Shown one piece after another: positions 8,289-17,161 of a stretch of 64,000 nucleotides of DNA (position 1 is the first letter of the stretch; the number at the start of each line of letters is the position of its first letter). Both the position numbers and the translations under genes were made by a program. Under the pieces are notes generated by a model that saw only the letters and a list, made by a program, of their open reading frames with translations, was not told the DNA's origin and made no database searches. This DNA comes from Desulfatibacillum aliphaticivorans DSM 15576. GTDB lineage: Bacteria; Desulfobacterota; Desulfobacteria; Desulfobacterales; Desulfatibacillaceae. The stretch is taken from NCBI RefSeq assembly GCF_000429905.1, contig NZ_AUCT01000010.1:124001-188000 (forward strand), written 5' to 3'.

Positions 8289-8631
8289 AATGCCCTCCCA
8301 ACCATAATTTCCAAAAAGAGATAAAAAAAGACTGCACGTGCAAATAATAAGTGTTAGTGACTAAACTTAAGTGCAATAGCATTCCATGTCAACAAACGGA
8401 TGCGATGGCAGCCCGGTATAATGAGAAAACAACAAAAGGCCGCATGGCGGCGTCTTTGCGCACTTTGAAAAATGGAAGCCGCGAGCGTTCCCCTGGAAGG
8501 CGGCGGCTGAAAAGTCATCCGGGCGGGCGGCTTTCGCCCATGCAAAATGCGAATCTTGACCATAAATGCCGCCGGACGCTACAATGTCCCCTGATTAATC
8601 CATAAACCCCTTAAACGGAAATGTTTTTTAA
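8289..8631. other. Divergent intergenic region upstream of glgA
   Basis: About 340 bases separate the kinase-like gene (-) from glgA (+). It contains a 10-bp palindrome TGCACGTGCA at 8333-8342, close to the kinase-like gene, which could be an operator. It also contains the glgA promoter listed separately. The 84- and 69-codon frames here look spurious. Confidence 0.4.
8556..8585 (+). promoter_or_regulatory. Probable sigma-70 promoter of glgA
   Basis: TTGACC at 8556-8561 and TACAAT at 8580-8585 are 18 bases apart. Transcription would begin near 8592, about 40 bases before the glgA ATG. Confidence 0.5.
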
Positions 8632-10083
8632 ATGAAAGTGCTTATTGTTTCATCCGAACTAAGCCCCATAGCAAAGGAAGGCGGCCTGGGAGACGCGATG
8701 GCTGGTCTGGCCCCGGCTTTGGACGCTCTGGGGTGTGAAGTGAAGGTCGCCATTCCCGGATACGGGCATGTGCTGGAGAGCTGCCCCGGCGCCGAACTGA
8801 TTACGGAAAACGTCCGGGTCTCCATGGGATATTTCAACATGACGGCCGACCTTCGCAAAGTTGAGCCTGCGCCGGGCGTGGAGGCTTACATGGTCTGCAA
8901 CGAATCCCTGTTTGGACGGCATGGCGTATACGGAGACAATGACGGCCTGTTTATGGACAACCATAAGCGCTACATATTCTTTTCAAAGAGCATTCCGGCC
9001 CTGTGCAGCGCGTCCCGGTACATCCCGGACGTCATCCTGGCCAACGACTGGCAGACCGGCCTGATTCCCGCGCTTATGGACCAGGGCCACATGCCTCAAA
9101 CGGCCAGCGTTTTCGTCATTCACAACATAGGGTATCTGGGATACGTCCCCCCCGAAGACGCTTCCATGCTGGGGCTTTCCAATACGTACCTGTCCTATGA
9201 GGGCATGGAGTTTTACGGGCAGTTGAGCCTGCTTAAGGCGGGAATCGCCTACGCCAACAAGCTGGTGACGGTCAGCCCCACCTATTCCCGTGAAATCCAG
9301 ACTACCGAGCAAGGCGCCGGCCTGGACGGGCTCATGCGAAAGCGCAGCCAGGACCTTGCCGGAATCCTGAACGGCGTGGATTTTCAGGTCTGGAGTCCTG
9401 AAACGGACAAGCACATTCCATGCAATTACAGCACAGCGGACATGGCGGGCAAAGGAAAGTGCAAAAAAGCCCTCCTGGACGAAATGGGCATGGACCAGAA
9501 GCTCATGAACGCCCCTGTGGCGGGCATGGTCACCCGGCTGTTCAGCCAAAAGGGGATTGAACTGGTTATCGGCGCCGTGCCCGAAATCGTGGAAAACGGC
9601 ATGGGATTCATCCTGTTGGGCAACGGCGAGGAATCCTACGCCCGGGACCTGCGCAGGCTGGCCCAGGCCTATCCCGGCCGGTTCCGGTTTGAAGAAGCCT
9701 TTAACGAGCCCCTGGCGCACCGGATTATGGCAGGGGCGGACATGCTGTGCGTGCCGTCCCTTTACGAGCCATGCGGCCTGACGCAGATGTACGCCCTTCA
9801 GTACGGAACCATTCCCGTGGCCAGAGCCACCGGCGGGTTGGCCGACACGGTCCGGGACATTAAAGCCTTTGCGGGCAAGGGCAACGGGTTCACCTTTGAC
9901 GCTTTTTCTCCCGGCGCCTTCGCCAACGCCATGGATAGGGCGGGCAGGTACTACAAAAACAGAAAAGCGTGGAGCGCCCTGACCGCGAAAGCCATGGCCA
10001 GCGCCGGCGTGTTTACTTGGGACATGGCGGCGGAACAGTATTATTCCATCTTTGAAAGGGCTGTAAGAGCGAGAAGATTATAA
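8632..10083 (+). CDS. glgA: Glycogen (starch) synthase, ADP-glucose type
   Basis: The 483-residue GT5 enzyme has an N-terminal KEGGLGDAM, the ADP-glucose-binding KxGGLGD motif. It also has LANDWQTGLIP, VFVIHNIGYLGY and the C-terminal PSLYEPCGLTQMYALQYG with the E-x7-E type donor-site signature, and ends near the usual length of bacterial GlgA (about 480). It would extend alpha-1,4-glucan from ADP-glucose. The ribosome-binding site is weak. Seventeen bases downstream begins a GT-A glycosyltransferase, so the two are probably one operon. No glgB, glgC or glgP lies in the window, so the rest of the glycogen pathway must be elsewhere. Confidence 0.92.
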   Translation: MKVLIVSSELSPIAKEGGLGDAMAGLAPALDALGCEVKVAIPGYGHVLESCPGAELITENVRVSMGYFNMTADLRKVEPAPGVEAYMVCNESLFGRHGVYGDNDGLFMDNHKRYIFFSKSIPALCSASRYIPDVILANDWQTGLIPALMDQGHMPQTASVFVIHNIGYLGYVPPEDASMLGLSNTYLSYEGMEFYGQLSLLKAGIAYANKLVTVSPTYSREIQTTEQGAGLDGLMRKRSQDLAGILNGVDFQVWSPETDKHIPCNYSTADMAGKGKCKKALLDEMGMDQKLMNAPVAGMVTRLFSQKGIELVIGAVPEIVENGMGFILLGNGEESYARDLRRLAQAYPGRFRFEEAFNEPLAHRIMAGADMLCVPSLYEPCGLTQMYALQYGTIPVARATGGLADTVRDIKAFAGKGNGFTFDAFSPGAFANAMDRAGRYYKNRKAWSALTAKAMASAGVFTWDMAAEQYYSIFERAVRARRL

Positions 10084-10100
10084 GACAAAGGAGGCCGATC

Positions 10101-11348
10101 ATGCGTTACAATACCGGATTGCGGGCCTATACCTCCAAGAGGGTGGAGGAAATCGAAAAAGCCGACATCCTGGTGGGCATACCCTGCTACAACAACCAGG
10201 AAACCATCGCCCATGTCATCCAAATGGTAAGCCACGGCCTTTTTAAGCATTACAAGGACTTGAAGTCGGTTGTCATGATTGCGGACGGCGGATCCACGGA
10301 CGATACGCGGGAGTCGGCCAAAGAATTTGAAATCAAGCCCTGGCAGGAAAAAATCGTCTCCATATATCGCGGCCCCGGGGGCAAGGGATCGGCCTTCCGC
10401 TCCATATTCGAGGCTGCCTCGCGGCTCCAGGTCAGAACATGCATGGTGGTGGATTCGGACCTGCGCTCCATCACCAGCGACTGGGTGAAATACCTCCTGG
10501 AGCCGGTCCTGGAAAAAGACTACCAATACGTCTGCCCCATCTATTCGCGCTACAAATACGACGGAACCATCACCAACAATATCGTTTACAACCTGACCCG
10601 TTCTTTATACGGGCTCCGGATTCGCCAGCCCATCGGAGGGGATTTCGCCTTTTCCGGCGCCCTGGCGAACTACTACATGGACCAGGACGTGTGGACCTCC
10701 GACGTGGCCCGGTACGGCATCGACATCTGGATGACCACCAACGCAATCACCAATAATTTCAAGATATGCCAGGCCAATCTGGGCGTCAAGGTTCACGACG
10801 CCAAGGACCCGTCCGAGTCCTTAGGCCCCATGTTCAAACAGGTGATATACACCCTGTTCCGCCTCATGGAGGAGTACGAAGACGAATGGAAGTCCATCCA
10901 GGGAAGCAGGACCGTACCCGTTTTCGGCCTGGAAGAGTTTTTGGAGCCCGAGCCCATCACGGTGAACCTGAAAAGGCTTGTCCAGGAATACCGCATGGGA
11001 TTTCGGAGATTCAAAAGCCTGTATCAGGAAATATTCTGCCCCGAATGCTATGAAGAACTGAAAAAATGCTCAACCATGTCCCCCACCAAATTCCGTATGC
11101 CGGTCAAAACCTGGGTTCGGGTTTTGTACGAAACCGCTGCGGCTTTCCACCATTGGGGCGGCAACCGGGATCAGCTTGTGGGATTGGTCACGCCCTTATA
11201 CCTGGGCAGGGTGGCCTCATTTATCAATCAGACCAAAAAAATGAACTCCAGTCAGGCCGAACAGGTGGTGGAGGAGCAGGCCGCCATATTTGAGGAGGAC
11301 AAAGGGTATTTGCTGGAAGTTTGGGACGCCAAGCCCCAAAATGGATAG
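10101..11348 (+). CDS. GT-A fold glycosyltransferase (GT2/GT81-like)
   Basis: The 415-residue soluble protein opens with a nucleotide-sugar-binding fold: ILVGIPCYNNQETI, VVMIADGGSTDDT, GPGGKGSA and the metal-binding VVDSDLR (DxD-like). IRQPIGGDFAFSG and YGIDIWMT resemble glucosyl-3-phosphoglycerate or mannosyl/glucosylglycerate synthases, which use an NDP-sugar and a small acceptor acid. The C-terminal 150 residues are helical. It follows glgA by 17 bases with an AAAGGAGG site, so it may use the same sugar-nucleotide pool, for example for a compatible solute or glycogen primer. The exact donor and acceptor are not readable; only the fold is firm. Confidence 0.75.
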   Translation: MRYNTGLRAYTSKRVEEIEKADILVGIPCYNNQETIAHVIQMVSHGLFKHYKDLKSVVMIADGGSTDDTRESAKEFEIKPWQEKIVSIYRGPGGKGSAFRSIFEAASRLQVRTCMVVDSDLRSITSDWVKYLLEPVLEKDYQYVCPIYSRYKYDGTITNNIVYNLTRSLYGLRIRQPIGGDFAFSGALANYYMDQDVWTSDVARYGIDIWMTTNAITNNFKICQANLGVKVHDAKDPSESLGPMFKQVIYTLFRLMEEYEDEWKSIQGSRTVPVFGLEEFLEPEPITVNLKRLVQEYRMGFRRFKSLYQEIFCPECYEELKKCSTMSPTKFRMPVKTWVRVLYETAAAFHHWGGNRDQLVGLVTPLYLGRVASFINQTKKMNSSQAEQVVEEQAAIFEEDKGYLLEVWDAKPQNG

Positions 11349-11447
11349 CAAATATTTCGATCATTAAAAATTCAGCGGCAATTCGATTTCTGAGAGCACG
11401 CCAAAACCTGAGTAGCGGCGCCTCATAAAGGGGGCGGCAAGGAGGAA

Positions 11448-13040
11448 TTACGGAGCCCCCTCTTTGGTTTTTTGGGCTGGGAACAAGGGAATCCGGCCAG
11501 TTGAATTTGGCTGCAGCTCCTCAACCCTTTTCTGGATAACGCCCTTGTTATACAACGAAAAAAATGCATCCACCACCTTGGGGTCAAAATGGTTTCCCGA
11601 GCCTTCACGGATGATGTTCAGGCAAACTTCCTCGGGCAAACGCCTGCGGTAGGCCCTGTTGGTGGTCACGGCGTCAAAGACGTCAGCCACCGCCAGGATG
11701 CGCGCCAAAAAGGGAATTTCCTCCCCTGCCAGCCCATTGGGGTATCCGCTGCCGTCAAATTTTTCGTGGTGATTGCGGACAATCTCCTTTTCCAGATCCC
11801 ACAACCCCATGTATCCGATGATGTTGGCCCCGATATCCGGATGCCTTTTGATTTCCTCAAACTCGTCCTTGTTCAGCTTTCCCGGTTTTAGCAGGATGCT
11901 GTCTGATATCCCTATCTTTCCGATATCATGGAGATTGCCGGCGACCTGAATGACCGCCTGCGCCTCCTCGGGCAGATCCAGTTCCTGGGCCAGCAATTCC
12001 GCGATGGCGGTGACCCGCAGGGAGTGCATGCGGGTGTATGCGTCCCTGGCTTCCAGGGTTTCCACAAAGGCGAACAAGGTGGAAAAAAGATTTTCGTATA
12101 TGTTTTCGTAAAGCCCCAGGTTCTCCACCGACATTCCGGCTTTCTCGGCCGCAAAAGCCAACCGCGATATAACCTGCGCCGAAAGGGTATTATCATGGGA
12201 AAAACTAACCGCGACAAGCACGCCGAAAGGGCGGTTGCTCAAGGAGATAGGGGCCGCAGCAATGGACCTGACCAAGCCCATTTCATGCGTATTCGCCTTG
12301 ACTCCGGATAGGGCGGCGGGCAGAGAGTCAAAAGACGTATTTTCCAGCCAGGAGATCAACTCCTCCTGCGCGTCCTGCAATTTCCCCACCTGGCCCGGGC
12401 CTGTCATATTTTTCGGGTTGCCTCTTTTTAATGCGCAGGCGGGCTTCTGATCGGCGCCTATGGTCAAGAAGAGATAGGCTGCATCGAATTCCGATATCAA
12501 CAGGGCCAGAGAGATGGTTTTTTCAAAGATCTCCTTCACCGACCCCGCCGATTCCAGCGTCTCAATAATTTCATTCAACATCTTCAAATCATGGGCTTTT
12601 TCCTTAAGCTCCCGGTGAATCCTTTCCAGTTGCGCCTTGCCTTTGATCTCCTTTTTCAACATGACGTTTTCCTGAACCATAGCGCTGCGGTTCATGACCG
12701 TTTGCATAACGATTTCCATCTGACGCAACTGAATGGGTTTGATGAGAAAATCCACCACCCCGCTTTTCAGGGTGCTGATGGCTGCGTCCAAACTTGGATA
12801 TCCTGTCATCACGATAACCGGGATGGTGTTGTCATGGTTTTGAATTTCGTGGGCCAATTCCATCCCGGTCATGCCCGGCATGTTCAGATCGGTAAAGCAG
12901 CATTCTATCCTCCGGCTTTTGATGATCTCCATGGCTTCCTTGCCGTTGTGGGCAAGAAAAACATCGTGATCCTTGCTGGAAAAATACTCCCGCACCATAT
13001 CGAGAATGGGCTGTTCATCATCGACAAAAAGAATGTTCAT
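11448..13040 (-). CDS. Response regulator with GAF-like middle and HD-GYP domain
   Basis: The 530-residue protein has a receiver domain at 1-120 (VDDE at 6-9, phospho-acceptor Asp51 in TDLNMPG, Lys in LIKPI), a coiled-coil linker, and a GAF-like domain at roughly 165-310. From about 330 follows a complete HD-GYP domain: HSLRV, NLHDIGKIGI, RHPDIG, NHHEKFDGSGYPNGL and DVFDAVTTNRAYR. HD-GYP enzymes hydrolyse cyclic di-GMP, and all metal ligands seem present, so activity is expected. It is transcribed divergently from the SulP cassette across 286 bases, and a functional link with that cassette is possible but unproven. Confidence 0.9.
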   Translation of the reverse strand: MNILFVDDEQPILDMVREYFSSKDHDVFLAHNGKEAMEIIKSRRIECCFTDLNMPGMTGMELAHEIQNHDNTIPVIVMTGYPSLDAAISTLKSGVVDFLIKPIQLRQMEIVMQTVMNRSAMVQENVMLKKEIKGKAQLERIHRELKEKAHDLKMLNEIIETLESAGSVKEIFEKTISLALLISEFDAAYLFLTIGADQKPACALKRGNPKNMTGPGQVGKLQDAQEELISWLENTSFDSLPAALSGVKANTHEMGLVRSIAAAPISLSNRPFGVLVAVSFSHDNTLSAQVISRLAFAAEKAGMSVENLGLYENIYENLFSTLFAFVETLEARDAYTRMHSLRVTAIAELLAQELDLPEEAQAVIQVAGNLHDIGKIGISDSILLKPGKLNKDEFEEIKRHPDIGANIIGYMGLWDLEKEIVRNHHEKFDGSGYPNGLAGEEIPFLARILAVADVFDAVTTNRAYRRRLPEEVCLNIIREGSGNHFDPKVVDAFFSLYNKGVIQKRVEELQPNSTGRIPLFPAQKTKEGAP

Positions 13041-13160
13041 AACTTCCCCAGGGTTGTCTATTTTTAGCGGCGCTCAATTTTCTTCAAGAAACAATATGCA
13101 AAAAGGGTTCCATGTTCACACCCCGTATTTAGGGGGGCTTGACGCCAATGGAATTGACGC

Positions 13161-13190
13161 TTGACTTTTAAACTTGGTCCAACATATATA
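13161..13190 (+). promoter_or_regulatory. Probable sigma-70 promoter of the SulP/phosphorelay cassette
   Basis: TTGACT at 13161-13166 and TATATA at 13185-13190 are 18 bases apart. Transcription from about 13197 would leave a 130-base leader before the ATG at 13327. That leader contains nested short inverted repeats (TTAGGT at 13276 with ACCTAA at 13300; GGTC at 13279 with GACC at 13289), which might form a small regulatory structure. Confidence 0.45.
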
Positions 13191-13326
13191 TACGCTTGTG
13201 AAAAGAATCCCAAGCTCGGGGGCGGGCGCTTTTCACGCCCTTAACTAAGGAAATAACTTAAAAAATATTAACCAGTTAGGTCTTTATGGACCGCAACAAA
13301 CCTAATTATGGCGGGGGCAGTCTTTC

Positions 13327-15867
13327 ATGCGTATCAATTTTCTACCCTTCTTGAGTTGGTTCAAGAACTATGACGCGTCCAAATTCAGGGCGGATGCCAT
13401 TTCCGGTATTACTGTGGCGTTGGTTCTCATTCCGCAATCCATGGCGTACGCCCAATTGGCGGGTCTGCCGCCTTATTACGGATTGTACGCGGCGTTTCTA
13501 CCTCCCATGGTAGCCGCCATGTTCGGCTCCAGTCTGCAGTTGGCCACGGGCCCTGTGGCTGTGGTTTCGCTCATGACGGCGGCGACGTTGGAGTCATTCG
13601 CCACGGCGGGGAGCGTGCAATATATCGAATACGCGATCGTGCTCGCCCTGATTGTGGGTATCTTCCAGTTTCTGCTGGGCGTGCTGCGATTGGGGCTAGT
13701 AGTCAATTTTCTGTCGCACCCGGTGGTCAACGGCTTCACCAACGCCGCAGCCATCATCATCGCCACATCCCAGCTATCCAAGCTGTTCGGCGTATATGTG
13801 GATAAGGCGGAGCACCATTACGAGACGATCATCCGGGTAATCGTGGCGGCCACATCCTACATACATTGGTACACGCTGTTTATGGGGGCCCTGGCCTTCG
13901 GCATTATGTACGGGCTTCGAAAATGGAACCCGAAAATCCCCAACGTGCTGGTAGCTGTTGCATTTACCACGGTGCTGTCCTTTGCAACAGGATTCAACAA
14001 CGACTATAAGGCGCCCATAAACGAACTGCCTCAGGAAATTCAGGAGCAGGTGACGGCTTTCAACCACGGTTTGGAAGAGAATGTCAAGCTGGGTGAGGCG
14101 CGTACGGAGTTGGGCGGCAAACTGGCTGAAATCAAACATGAATACGGAGTTCATTCCAAAGAGTATTTGGTGCTTCAGCATGAAAACTCCCTGCTGAACC
14201 TTGAAATTGAAGAAAGCAAGCTCTCCATAGGGGAGGCTCGAAAAGCCATTCGGGACATGCACCTGGCCAAGGTAACCCGGGAAAACGGGTCCGTGGCTTT
14301 TATTCCCAAAACCAAGGAGCAGCCAGGCGACGGCAACATCTGGCGGGTTAAAGTGGGCAACAAGCCTTTGGACACGGAGAGCATCACGGTGGCCGGCGGC
14401 GGCGACATTGTGGGCACCATTCCCAAGGGGCTTCCCAAAATCGGCATTCCCCAGTTGAGCGTCAGCACATTCTTGAAGTTTTTGCCCTATGCAATCATCA
14501 TCTCTTTGTTGGGCTTTATGGAGGCCATCTCCATCGCCAAGGCCATGGCCGCAAAAACGGGCCAGCGCCTGGATCCCAACCAGGAGCTTATCGGCCAGGG
14601 CTTGGGCAACATTTTAGGCGCGTTCGGGAGGAGTTATCCGGTTTCCGGATCGTTCTCGCGATCGGCGGTCAACTTGCAGGCCGGGGCCGCCACCGGGCTG
14701 TCCTCGGTCATTACGTCTTTGGCTGTTGTCATCACCCTGCTGTTTTTCACGCCGCTGTTGTATTTCCTCCCCCAGGCGGTTCTGGCTGCAGTCATCATGA
14801 TGGCGGTTATCGGCCTGGTCAACGTGCACGGCTTTGTGCACGCCTGGAAAGCCCAGCCTTACGACGGCATTATCTCCGTCATCTCCTTTGTGGCCACCCT
14901 GGCTTTTGCACCGCATCTGGATAAGGGCATCATGGTGGGCGTGGTGCTGTCCATCGGCGTGTTCCTTTACAAGAGCATGCGGCCCAAGGTCGCCACCCTG
15001 GCCCTGCATCCGGACCACAGCCTGCAGGATGCAGCCCATTTCGGTTTAAAGGAGTGCAAGCACATCGCCGTGATCCGCTTTGACGGCCCCTTGTTCTTCG
15101 CCAACGCCAGCTACCTGGAAGACCAGGTGACCGAGCGCAGGAACAGCATGCCGGAATTGCGGGAAATCCTTATTGTGGCCAACGGCATCAACGAAATCGA
15201 CGCCTCGGGCGAGGAAGCCCTGTCCCTGCTGGTGAGCCGGTTGCGCAGCGGCGGCGTGGAAGTGTCCTTCTCGGGCATGAAGGACAGCGTCAAAGCCTCC
15301 CTTCACAGGACGCACCTGTACGAGCACATCGGCAAGGAAAACTTCTATCCGCTCCAGGTGCAGGCTTTGGAAGCCATTCACGCCCGCGCCCACAGGGGTT
15401 CGGACGAGAAGGACTGCCCCCTGACCACGGTGGTGAAACTGGGTAAGAGCGTTTCCCTGAGCGAAGAAGAGCTCAAGAGCCTGTCCCGGGTCCTGCTGGT
15501 GGATGACGAGCGGGAGTTTGTGGAAAATCTGCGGGATCGCTTGAAAATGCGTGACTTCGGGGCTAATGTGGCTTATGACGGTCAGCAGGCCTTGGATCAA
15601 GTAAATAGGGAAATCCCGGATGTCATGGTGTTGGATCTCAATATGCCTGAAGTGGACGGATACCAGGTGCTGCAGGAGGTCAAGGAAAGCCATCCCTATG
15701 TGGAGGTGATTATTTTGACCGGACACGGCTCCCAGGAAGATGAGGAGCGGTGCATGAAGCTGGGCGCTTTCGCCTACCTGGAAAAGCCCATTGACATAGA
15801 TGAGCTCACCAAAGCTATGAAATCGGCCTATGAAAAGGTGAACCGGAGAAAAACAGCTAACCAGTGA
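13327..15867 (+). CDS. SulP-family anion transporter with STAS and C-terminal receiver (REC) domain
   Basis: This 846-residue fusion begins with the SulP/SLC26 core (about 10-550): GITVALVLIPQSMAYA, GLPPYYGLYAAFLPP and GSFSRSAVNLQAGA are family signatures. A hydrophilic, coiled-coil-rich insert of about 135 residues (222-360) sits between membrane segments where the family has a short loop. A STAS domain spans about 575-690 (NEIDASGEEAL). Residues 720-840 are a complete receiver: VDDE at 725-728, phospho-acceptor Asp770 in VLDLNMP, Thr798 and Lys820. SulP proteins move sulfate, bicarbonate or other anions; the substrate is not readable. A receiver on the transporter implies gating or partner binding controlled by phosphorylation. 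The stop is 13 bases before the next gene, which ends in a very similar receiver. Confidence 0.9.
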   Translation: MRINFLPFLSWFKNYDASKFRADAISGITVALVLIPQSMAYAQLAGLPPYYGLYAAFLPPMVAAMFGSSLQLATGPVAVVSLMTAATLESFATAGSVQYIEYAIVLALIVGIFQFLLGVLRLGLVVNFLSHPVVNGFTNAAAIIIATSQLSKLFGVYVDKAEHHYETIIRVIVAATSYIHWYTLFMGALAFGIMYGLRKWNPKIPNVLVAVAFTTVLSFATGFNNDYKAPINELPQEIQEQVTAFNHGLEENVKLGEARTELGGKLAEIKHEYGVHSKEYLVLQHENSLLNLEIEESKLSIGEARKAIRDMHLAKVTRENGSVAFIPKTKEQPGDGNIWRVKVGNKPLDTESITVAGGGDIVGTIPKGLPKIGIPQLSVSTFLKFLPYAIIISLLGFMEAISIAKAMAAKTGQRLDPNQELIGQGLGNILGAFGRSYPVSGSFSRSAVNLQAGAATGLSSVITSLAVVITLLFFTPLLYFLPQAVLAAVIMMAVIGLVNVHGFVHAWKAQPYDGIISVISFVATLAFAPHLDKGIMVGVVLSIGVFLYKSMRPKVATLALHPDHSLQDAAHFGLKECKHIAVIRFDGPLFFANASYLEDQVTERRNSMPELREILIVANGINEIDASGEEALSLLVSRLRSGGVEVSFSGMKDSVKASLHRTHLYEHIGKENFYPLQVQALEAIHARAHRGSDEKDCPLTTVVKLGKSVSLSEEELKSLSRVLLVDDEREFVENLRDRLKMRDFGANVAYDGQQALDQVNREIPDVMVLDLNMPEVDGYQVLQEVKESHPYVEVIILTGHGSQEDEERCMKLGAFAYLEKPIDIDELTKAMKSAYEKVNRRKTANQ

Positions 15868-15880
15868 TGGAGAAATAACC

Positions 15881-17092
15881 ATGTCCACGATCAGCATCTT
15901 CGCCGGCGCTTATTGCCAGGCTGAGGACGTGGCCCGTAAAACGGCCGAAAATCTGAAGTATACCTTTGTCAGCGACAAAGAGGTTATTGAGGAAGCCGCT
16001 TCTCAGTTCGGCGTGCCGGCTTCCCGTTTCATCCGGACCATGAATGGCAAGATTTCCGTGTTCAATTCATTTACCCATGAGCAGGAAAGAACCATAGCCT
16101 TTTTGAAGGCCGTGGTCGCCGGGTTGATCCGGGAGCAGGGGGTGGTTGTATACGGTAAATCCGCCAAGCTCATTCCTTCCCACATATCGCATGTTTTGAC
16201 CGTGGGAATTCTGGGCGAGGCTTCCTTTCGCATTAAGAATGCGGTTCAAAAGGAAGGCGTTTCAGAAGCCCAGGCCCAAAAATTGGTGCACAAAGACGCG
16301 GAAGCCCTGACCAAATGGTGTGAAAAAATCGCCGGCGCCGCGCCATGGATTCCAGACCAGTACGACATCTTTTTGCCCATGGACAAAAGCTCCGTGGACG
16401 AAGCGGCTGCATTGATAGTTAAAAACGCCAAGAAAAACGTCCTGTTGCCGACCAAGGAATCCCTGGCCGCGCTGAACGACTTTGTACTCGCCGCTCATGT
16501 GGAAACCGCACTGGTCAAGGAAGGCCACAGCGTGGGCGTTGAGGTTAAGGATAAAAACGTAACATTGACCATCAACAAGCATTCCCTCATGCTTAACAAG
16601 TTGGAAGATGAACTGAAAAGCATCGCCTCCAACTTATCAGGAGTCAATTCCGTGGAAACCAAGGTCGGACCTGATTTTTACAAGGCGGATATTTACCGGA
16701 AGCATGATTTTGAGGCGCCGTCCAAGGTCCTGCTGGTGGACGACGAGCAGGAATTCGTTCAAACCCTGTCTGACAGGCTCTTGATGCGCGATGTGGGGTC
16801 CGCCGTGGTTTACGACGGGCAGCAGGCTTTGGACTTCATCCAGGAGGACGAGCCCGAAGTCATGGTCCTGGACCTGAACATGCCCGGCATGGACGGCATG
16901 GAAGTGCTCCGTAAAGTCAAGCAGAGCCATCCGAGCATTGAGGTAATCATCCTCACGGGCCACGGCAGCGAGAAAGACAAAAACCTGTGCATGGACCTGG
17001 GGGCCTTCACTTATCTGGAAAAACCCGTGGATATCGAGGTGCTTTCGGAAAAAATGCGTGAGGCGTACAAGAAGGCCCAAATCAGGAAATAA
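15881..17092 (+). CDS. Cytidylate-kinase-like / BON-like / receiver fusion protein
   Basis: The 403-residue soluble protein has three parts. Residues 1-185 resemble the cytidylate-kinase-like family (ISIFAGAYCQ, VVVYGKSAKLIP), but the P-loop is lost, so it is probably a binding or regulatory domain. Residues 198-265 look like a BON-type alpha/beta module (HVETALVKEGHSVGVEV, LSGVNSVETKV). Residues 282-400 are a receiver with VDDE, phospho-acceptor Asp331 in VLDLNMPG, and Lys381 in LEKPVD. By my own eye alignment this receiver is identical to that of the SulP fusion at about 75 of 117 positions. It lies 13 bases downstream of the transporter with a weak ribosome-binding site. I infer a shared phosphodonor. 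Confidence 0.78.
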   Translation: MSTISIFAGAYCQAEDVARKTAENLKYTFVSDKEVIEEAASQFGVPASRFIRTMNGKISVFNSFTHEQERTIAFLKAVVAGLIREQGVVVYGKSAKLIPSHISHVLTVGILGEASFRIKNAVQKEGVSEAQAQKLVHKDAEALTKWCEKIAGAAPWIPDQYDIFLPMDKSSVDEAAALIVKNAKKNVLLPTKESLAALNDFVLAAHVETALVKEGHSVGVEVKDKNVTLTINKHSLMLNKLEDELKSIASNLSGVNSVETKVGPDFYKADIYRKHDFEAPSKVLLVDDEQEFVQTLSDRLLMRDVGSAVVYDGQQALDFIQEDEPEVMVLDLNMPGMDGMEVLRKVKQSHPSIEVIILTGHGSEKDKNLCMDLGAFTYLEKPVDIEVLSEKMREAYKKAQIRK

Positions 17093-17137
17093 GCCGGCTA
17101 AATCCGGCCCGGCTAAATCCGGCGGCCGCACCGCCGG
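17093..17137 (+). repeat. Tandem GC-rich hairpin repeats between cassette genes
   Basis: Directly after the stop codon, CCGGCTAAATCCGGC occurs twice in tandem (17094-17108 and 17109-17123), each copy self-complementary (GCCGG/CCGGC). A third hairpin GGCGG/CCGCC follows at 17121-17135. No T run follows, so it is not a standard terminator. It may stabilise the upstream mRNA or separate expression of transporter and sensor genes. Confidence 0.65.
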
Positions 17138-17161
17138 TCTTAGCCGACTGGGATATTTTTC

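Noticed and set aside
13327..15867. Calling the SulP protein a sulfate transporter because the host may reduce sulfate
   Set aside because: SulP members carry many anions and no substrate-defining residues could be read; only the family is stated.
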